From NCBI GenBank assembly GCA_003646525.1, contig QMKU01000022.1:1-10704 (forward strand): DNA of 10,704 nt, written 5' to 3'. Position 1 is the first letter of the stretch; every line of letters begins with the position of its first letter. This document shows positions 6,968 through 10,704 of this stretch, piece by piece. The notes beneath the pieces are model-generated. The model was not told the DNA's origin. It did no database searches and saw only the letters and a program-made list of their open reading frames with translations. This DNA comes from Campylobacterota bacterium (GTDB taxonomy: Bacteria; Campylobacterota; Campylobacteria; Campylobacterales; Sulfurovaceae). The position numbers were made by a program, and so were the translations under genes.

Positions 6968-7747
6968 TTGCATCAAAGAAATTATATGTTTGTCTTCTTC
7001 TCTGTTCAAAAGGCTCTATTCCTAAGAGAGATGAATTCAAAGTTTAGCACAAGCAGATTGGGTGTTTTTTGGACATTTTTTCAGCCATTTATGCAAGTCG
7101 TCGCTTTCGTTCTTATTAAAATGTTCATTTTTGGAAGAGGAGATGAACACTTTGACTATGCTGTCTTCCTCGCACTAAACTTCACCGCATTCAATATGTT
7201 TAACGGAATCCTAGGCAAATCCATTGGCGCATTTAAAGCTAACAAGGCACTTTTCAACTATAAGCAGGTTAAGCCTATTGATGCGATCATAGCTGGGAGC
7301 CTAGTAGAAATCTTCATGACAGGCATTGTTTATAGCATGTTCCTCTTTGTCGGATACTATTTTGACTTTGGTATGGAGGGAAAAAATATATTGATGGTAG
7401 GCATTGGACTTGTCTGGCTCATCGTCTTCTCTTTCTCCTTCGCTCTTGTAGTTGCCATAGGAGATACATTCTACAAGAGTATCGGAAAGATAGTAAAGAT
7501 ATTCACCTTTGGGTTGATGATCTTTTCTGCTGTCTTTTATCCAGTGGCAAGCATCCCTCCTGAGGGTCAAGCTATACTGCTTTATAATCCACTGGTTCAT
7601 TTTATGGAAATCATTCATGGTTCATATTTTCATGCACTTGATACCAGATATGTAGATTATACCTACATAGCTATCTGGACGATCACTCTGCTCTATATAG
7701 GGATGTGGCTCTATCAACGACTTGAAAAGAAGATTATTTCGGGATGA
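6968..7747 (+). CDS. kpsM: Capsule ABC transporter permease KpsM
   Basis: Membrane subunit of the exporter that moves lipid-linked capsular polysaccharide across the inner membrane with KpsT. The 259 residues match KpsM length and ABC-2 topology: an N-terminal cytoplasmic amphipathic stretch (FLREMNSKFSTSRLGVFW, about 18-35, a hallmark of the family), then about six hydrophobic segments near 36-55, 64-80, 105-130, 140-165, 173-195 and 230-250. FYPVASIPPEGQ and YNPLVHFMEIIHGSYF near 191-222 are the conserved C-terminal family motifs. It starts at TTG 6968, chosen for its strong AAGGGGAG at ideal spacing, and the rare start codon may moderate its level. The stop overlaps the kpsT ATG (ATGA at 7744-7747), so the two subunits are translationally coupled. 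Identity is secure. Confidence 0.95.
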   Translation: MHQRNYMFVFFSVQKALFLREMNSKFSTSRLGVFWTFFQPFMQVVAFVLIKMFIFGRGDEHFDYAVFLALNFTAFNMFNGILGKSIGAFKANKALFNYKQVKPIDAIIAGSLVEIFMTGIVYSMFLFVGYYFDFGMEGKNILMVGIGLVWLIVFSFSFALVVAIGDTFYKSIGKIVKIFTFGLMIFSAVFYPVASIPPEGQAILLYNPLVHFMEIIHGSYFHALDTRYVDYTYIAIWTITLLYIGMWLYQRLEKKIISG

Positions 7748-7797
7748 TTGAGCTTCGCAATGTCACAAAGTACTTCCGAACCGAAGAGGGGCGAAAA

Positions 7798-7800
7798 TAG
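7798..7800 (+). other. In-frame amber codon inside kpsT
   Basis: TAG directly follows GRK and precedes ILKD in the frame set by the kpsM-overlapping ATG. From memory of the family, this position is often Tyr in KpsT (GRHYVF-type segment), which would need only TAT/TAC to TAG. No homopolymer run adjoins it, apart from AAAA at 7794-7797. Confidence 0.9.
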
Positions 7801-7818
7801 ATTCTTAAAGATGTCACA

Positions 7819-8412
7819 ATGACTCTTCCCGATGGTAATATTGGGATCCTAGGGAGAAATGGTATGGGCAAAACAACACTCATTCGGATGCTCGGAAGGA
7901 TAGAATTTCCCCAAAAAGGCAGAATAGCCTCAGCGCAGACCTTCTCATGGCCTCTCTCCCTCTCTGCAGGTTTTATAGCGACGATGAACGGCAGAAGCAA
8001 TGTCAAATTTGTTTGCCGGCTTTATGGAAAGAGTGACAAAGAAACAGAAGATATCATAGAGTTTGTCAAAGATTTTGCTGAACTTGGCGACTACTATACG
8101 ATGCCTATCAATACTTACTCATCTGGAATGAGAGCAAGACTCAATTTCGGTCTTAGCCTTGCCTTTGATTTTGACTATCTCCTTATCGACGAGACACTCT
8201 CTGTAGGTGATGCCAGCTTCCGAAACAAAGCCAAAGAGATGTTACAAAAGAAGATAGAGCAGAGCCAGATACTGCTTGTAAGTCATGATATGAAAACACT
8301 TAAGGATTTGTGCCACATAGGACTTCTTGTCCATGAGGGAGAACTCCACTATTTTGATCACATTGACGATGCTGTCAAGGCATATGAAGAGATCAACAAA
8401 AAGGCTAAGTAA
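7819..8412 (+). CDS. kpsT: Possible N-terminally shortened KpsT made by restart
   Basis: If ribosomes restart after the amber codon, the first in-frame ATG is at 7819, 18 bases past the stop, giving 197 residues. No convincing ribosome site precedes it (only AAAGATG-like bases), so it would rely on reinitiation by terminating ribosomes. The product keeps Walker A (12-20), signature (100-111), Walker B (119-125) and the switch His (156), but lacks the first strands and the A-loop aromatic. ATP binding and folding would therefore probably be impaired. Listed as the alternative reading of the interrupted gene, not as an independent gene. Confidence 0.45.
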   Translation: MTLPDGNIGILGRNGMGKTTLIRMLGRIEFPQKGRIASAQTFSWPLSLSAGFIATMNGRSNVKFVCRLYGKSDKETEDIIEFVKDFAELGDYYTMPINTYSSGMRARLNFGLSLAFDFDYLLIDETLSVGDASFRNKAKEMLQKKIEQSQILLVSHDMKTLKDLCHIGLLVHEGELHYFDHIDDAVKAYEEINKKAK

Positions 8413-9512
8413 TGACAAGAATCATTCTAAAAACAGTACTAACACTGCTTTTTGCTGCAACAGCAATCTATATTTTTCGCTATGAAACAGAGCGATATGA
8501 GTCTCAGTCCGTTGTTTCACTCAAAGATCTCTCAAGAAAACAAGCCATGGACTCCATCGGATCAATCATAACAGGACCCTCTGGTGATTCTCAGGGCTCT
8601 AGGCTCTTGGAGCTCTATATCAAATCGCATGAAATGTATGATTATTTAGAGTACAAATTTCACCTAAGCGAATACTATACTAGCGAAACGATCGATGAAC
8701 TCCACCGACTCTACAAGGATTCAAAGCTAAAGCATTTTGATGCAAACAAAGAAAATTTTCTCATAAAATACAATGAAGATTTAAGTATTCTCTATGACGA
8801 GCCTACTAGTACGCTGGCAATCAATTTTGCCCATGCGGATCTAAATACTTCAAAGGTCATACTTCAGGCGATCATTGACCGTTCGGCTGATGTTGTCAAC
8901 CAGTTTGAAAAAGAAAATGCCAAGGTAGCTCTAAAGTTTATCGAAAAGCAGAGCAATGAAAACAAAGCTATCTATATCGCATCCATCAAAGAGATGCTAA
9001 AATACCAAAATAAGCACCTTACCATTGATCCCAATATAGATGTCCAAACCCAAAGTACTATCATTGCAAATCTAGAGAGTGAACTTATGCAAAAAGAGGT
9101 TGAGTACAACAGTAAATCTAAGTTCTTCAATAAAAATACCTATGAGATGAGAATACTCAAAGATACTATGATAAACATTGAAAAAAATATCATTAAAGTC
9201 AAACATAAGATGACAGGCAAAAGCACTGAAAAAAGAGAGCTCAATGAGAATGTATTTGATTTCGAGCTGATCAAGAGCGACATGGAGTTCAACAAAGAGA
9301 TCTATCGTCAAGCACTTATCAATCAAGAAGAGCTCAAAATAGAAGTAAGTCAAAATGCAAAAAACCTGCTCACCATATCTACACCTATTGTATCAGAGTA
9401 TTACACTTATCCAGCAAAATATCAAGATACGCTGACTGTACTTCTTATTATATTTTTCTTTTATGGTATCGTGACGACTATACTCACTATACTTCAAGAT
9501 CACAAGGACTAG
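8412..9512 (+). CDS. kpsE: Capsule export inner-membrane adaptor KpsE
   Basis: Polysaccharide co-polymerase type 3 (KpsE/CtrB/Wzz-like) protein that spans the periplasm and links the KpsMT exporter to the outer-membrane channel. The 366 residues show the expected plan: one N-terminal membrane helix (about 5-21), a large periplasmic part that is mostly helical and likely coiled coil (about 165-325, with heptad-like Glu/Lys-rich segments), and a second membrane helix near the C-terminus (about 339-361, LTVLLIIFFFYGIVTTILTI) ending in QDHKD. YIKSHEMYDYLEYKFHLSEYY (about 69-89) is a recognisable family segment. The N-terminal cytoplasmic tail is only about four residues, shorter than in the E. 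coli protein. The ATG shares a base with the kpsT stop (TAATG), so it is the third gene of the export operon. The outer-membrane partner KpsD is not in the window. Confidence 0.88.
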   Translation: MTRIILKTVLTLLFAATAIYIFRYETERYESQSVVSLKDLSRKQAMDSIGSIITGPSGDSQGSRLLELYIKSHEMYDYLEYKFHLSEYYTSETIDELHRLYKDSKLKHFDANKENFLIKYNEDLSILYDEPTSTLAINFAHADLNTSKVILQAIIDRSADVVNQFEKENAKVALKFIEKQSNENKAIYIASIKEMLKYQNKHLTIDPNIDVQTQSTIIANLESELMQKEVEYNSKSKFFNKNTYEMRILKDTMINIEKNIIKVKHKMTGKSTEKRELNENVFDFELIKSDMEFNKEIYRQALINQEELKIEVSQNAKNLLTISTPIVSEYYTYPAKYQDTLTVLLIIFFFYGIVTTILTILQDHKD

Positions 9513-9523
9513 GTTCTCTTCTA

Positions 9524-10704
9524 ATGATAAAAATTATTTTAATAGTAGTATTGATGACTACTATTACCTTGGCAACAGAGTCTGATCAATGTATACACTT
9601 ACTTAACCGTACCTCATTTGGAGTGGATCAGCAGGGTCTCTCGTCCTGCCTGAAAGACAAGACCTATGAGGTGACCGTATCGAGGCTACTTTCTCTATCT
9701 GCCATGGAAACAGAAGAGGAGCTACTCCCTTTCGCGAAAAAGATTATCAAACCCAACAAAAAACACAAAGATCTCAACGCCGAAGAGAGAGAGGCTTTTA
9801 GAGAGAATCGAAGAAGAGAGAAATCAGCCATAAAAAAGTGGTGGATGCACAAGCTTATTGAGACAAATGCTCCATTCGAAGAGAAGATGGTTCTTTTTTG
9901 GCACAACCACTTCACAAGTAGTCTCAAAAAGGTACCACAGATCGCACTGATGTATAGACAAAATCAACTCTTTCGGAGGTATGCCCTAGGAAACTTTGCA
10001 AAAATGCTTCATTCCATTGTCGAAGATCCTGCTATGCTTATCTATCTCGATAATCGTGCCAATAGGAAAAAACGCCCCAATGAAAACTTCGCACGCGAAC
10101 TTCTTGAACTCTTTACCTTGGGAGAGGGTCACTATAGCGAACAGGATATCAAAGAGCTTGCTCGTGCACTTACAGGCTATAGCATAGATAAGCATATGAG
10201 TTTTCGCTTCAAAAAAAAGCTTCATGATTCGGGCGAAAAATCAATTTTTGGTCATAGGGGAGACTTCAACGCCCATCAGGCAGTCGATATTATTCTTGAG
10301 CAAAATGCCACAGCCGAATTCATTGTTGGAAAGCTATGGAAAGCCTTTGTCAGCGAAGAGTCGGATGATATGGAGATAAAGAGATTGGCTCAATACTTCA
10401 GAGATCAAAAGTATGAGCTCAAGCCAATTATAAATGCTATTTTGACCTCCAAAGCTTTCATGGAACTCTCCAATAGAGGCACCCTGATCAAATCCCCTAT
10501 AGAGTTGATCGTCGGAACTTTACGCACATTCAATACTACTGCTTTTGATCTGAAAATCGCTCTTCAGTACAGTAGAAGACTCGGACAGGATCTTCTCAAT
10601 CCCCCCAATGTCAAAGGCTGGTCTGGTGGCAAACAATGGATCAATGCCAACACCCTACTAATCCGAAAAGAGTTTATCAGCAGGTTGACACGAGCCAAAG
10701 GAAA
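9524..10704 (+). CDS. DUF1800 family secreted protein, 3' end cut by window
   Basis: Open to the window edge with 393 codons visible. The N-terminus MIKIILIVVLMTTITLATES is a good Sec signal peptide with likely cleavage after Ala17 (TLA-TE), so the protein is exported. DUF1800 hallmarks follow in order: LLNRTSFG (26-33), WWMHKLIE and KMVLFWHNHFTSS (106-133), RPNENFARELLELFTLGEG (184-202), DIKELARALTGYS (208-220), FGHRGDFNAHQAVDIIL (242-258), and NPPNVKGWSGGKQWINANTL (359-378). A Lys/Arg/Glu-rich insert at about 71-103 is compositionally distinct. DUF1800 proteins have no firmly established activity and are often encoded beside a DUF1501 protein, which would be expected just downstream. The start lies 11 bases after kpsE without a strong ribosome site. 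Whether it belongs to the capsule operon or merely abuts it cannot be told. The family call is secure. Confidence 0.9.
   Translation, partial: MIKIILIVVLMTTITLATESDQCIHLLNRTSFGVDQQGLSSCLKDKTYEVTVSRLLSLSAMETEEELLPFAKKIIKPNKKHKDLNAEEREAFRENRRREKSAIKKWWMHKLIETNAPFEEKMVLFWHNHFTSSLKKVPQIALMYRQNQLFRRYALGNFAKMLHSIVEDPAMLIYLDNRANRKKRPNENFARELLELFTLGEGHYSEQDIKELARALTGYSIDKHMSFRFKKKLHDSGEKSIFGHRGDFNAHQAVDIILEQNATAEFIVGKLWKAFVSEESDDMEIKRLAQYFRDQKYELKPIINAILTSKAFMELSNRGTLIKSPIELIVGTLRTFNTTAFDLKIALQYSRRLGQDLLNPPNVKGWSGGKQWINANTLLIRKEFISRLTRAKG

Larger units (their letters stand above)
7744..8412 (+). pseudogene. kpsT: Capsule ABC transporter ATPase KpsT, interrupted by in-frame TAG
   Basis: ATPase that powers capsule export with KpsM. 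Read from the ATG at 7744, the gene would have 222 codons, normal for KpsT. It begins with a typical MIELRNVTKYFRTEEGRK, but codon 19 is TAG (7798-7800). The same frame then continues with ILKDVTMTLPDG, so a single base change and not a frameshift explains the break. Everything after it looks functional, in full-frame numbering: Walker A GRNGMGKTT (37-45), ABC signature YSSGMRARLNFG (125-136), Walker B DYLLIDE (144-150) and switch His in LVSHD (181). The piece before the stop holds the first beta strand and the A-loop aromatic (YF at 10-11) that stacks on the adenine of ATP. Its 5' end overlaps kpsM (ATGA) and its 3' end overlaps kpsE (TAATG). It could be a true null mutation, a suppressed stop, a restart at 7819, or a sequencing error. 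Identity is certain; functional state is open. Confidence 0.85.

Noticed and set aside
7798..7800. TAG in kpsT read as pyrrolysine or through a changed genetic code
   Set aside because: Campylobacterota are not known to use pyrrolysine or to reassign TAG, and no pyl genes are visible. Point mutation or sequence error is simpler.
7780..7820. Frameshift or slippage-type phase variation in kpsT
   Set aside because: Homology before and after the stop is in the same frame, and there is no long homopolymer or repeat tract at the site.
7301..8006. Minus-strand open frames at 7301-7618 and 7734-8006
   Set aside because: They are antisense shadows of kpsM and kpsT with no recognisable domain; the second merely spans the region of the kpsT stop.
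9664..10225. Short open frames at 9664-9927 (-), 9986-10225 (-) and 9996-10187 (+)
   Set aside because: All lie inside the continuous DUF1800 coding frame, whose motifs run through the whole stretch; they are out-of-frame shadows.

Overview
The window looks like chromosomal DNA of a Campylobacterota (epsilonproteobacterial) organism, perhaps a Sulfurimonas/Sulfurovum-type sulfur bacterium. This rests on the low G+C content, heavy AGA/ATA codon use, tightly overlapping genes, a T-rich extended -10 promoter, and the pairing of a DUF2061-APS kinase with cysN and cysQ. The taxonomic call is inference. All credible genes lie on the + strand, and nearly every base is coding.

Region 1 (1-3107) is a sulfate-activation block. 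It holds the 3' part of cysN (ATP sulfurylase GTPase subunit), a DUF2061-APS-kinase-like membrane protein with altered active-site residues, a canonical cysC (APS kinase), and cysQ (PAP phosphatase). CysN with its partner CysD (not in the window) makes APS, CysC turns it into PAPS, and CysQ removes the by-product PAP. Junctions after the second gene overlap by 8-11 bases, so this is an operon.

Region 2 (3124-6931) is a surface-polysaccharide block that follows only 16 bases later. It has two GT2 glycosyltransferases, the first resembling rhamnosyltransferases and the second a WcaA-like enzyme. They are followed by kpsC, the two-module Kdo transferase that builds the poly-Kdo linker of group 2-type (ABC-transporter-dependent) capsules.

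Region 3 (6968-9512) encodes the inner-membrane capsule exporter: kpsM (permease, TTG start), kpsT (ATPase) and kpsE (periplasmic adaptor). A perfect extended -10 box (TGATATAAT) overlaps the kpsC stop, so this block probably has its own promoter. The most striking observation is that kpsT carries an in-frame TAG at its 19th codon, with homology in the same frame on both sides. Unless this is a sequence error, the allele is null, suppressed, or rescued by restart at an ATG 18 bases downstream that would lose the nucleotide-stacking A-loop region.

Region 4 (9524-end) is a DUF1800 secreted protein, cut by the window edge, with a clear signal peptide. It has no obvious capsule role.

Taken together, PAPS supply genes run directly into a capsule synthesis/export locus. 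This raises the possibility of a sulfated capsule, but no sulfotransferase is visible here, so simple assimilatory sulfate reduction next door is equally possible. No RNA genes, CRISPR arrays, insertion sequences or intergenic stretches over 40 bases were seen.
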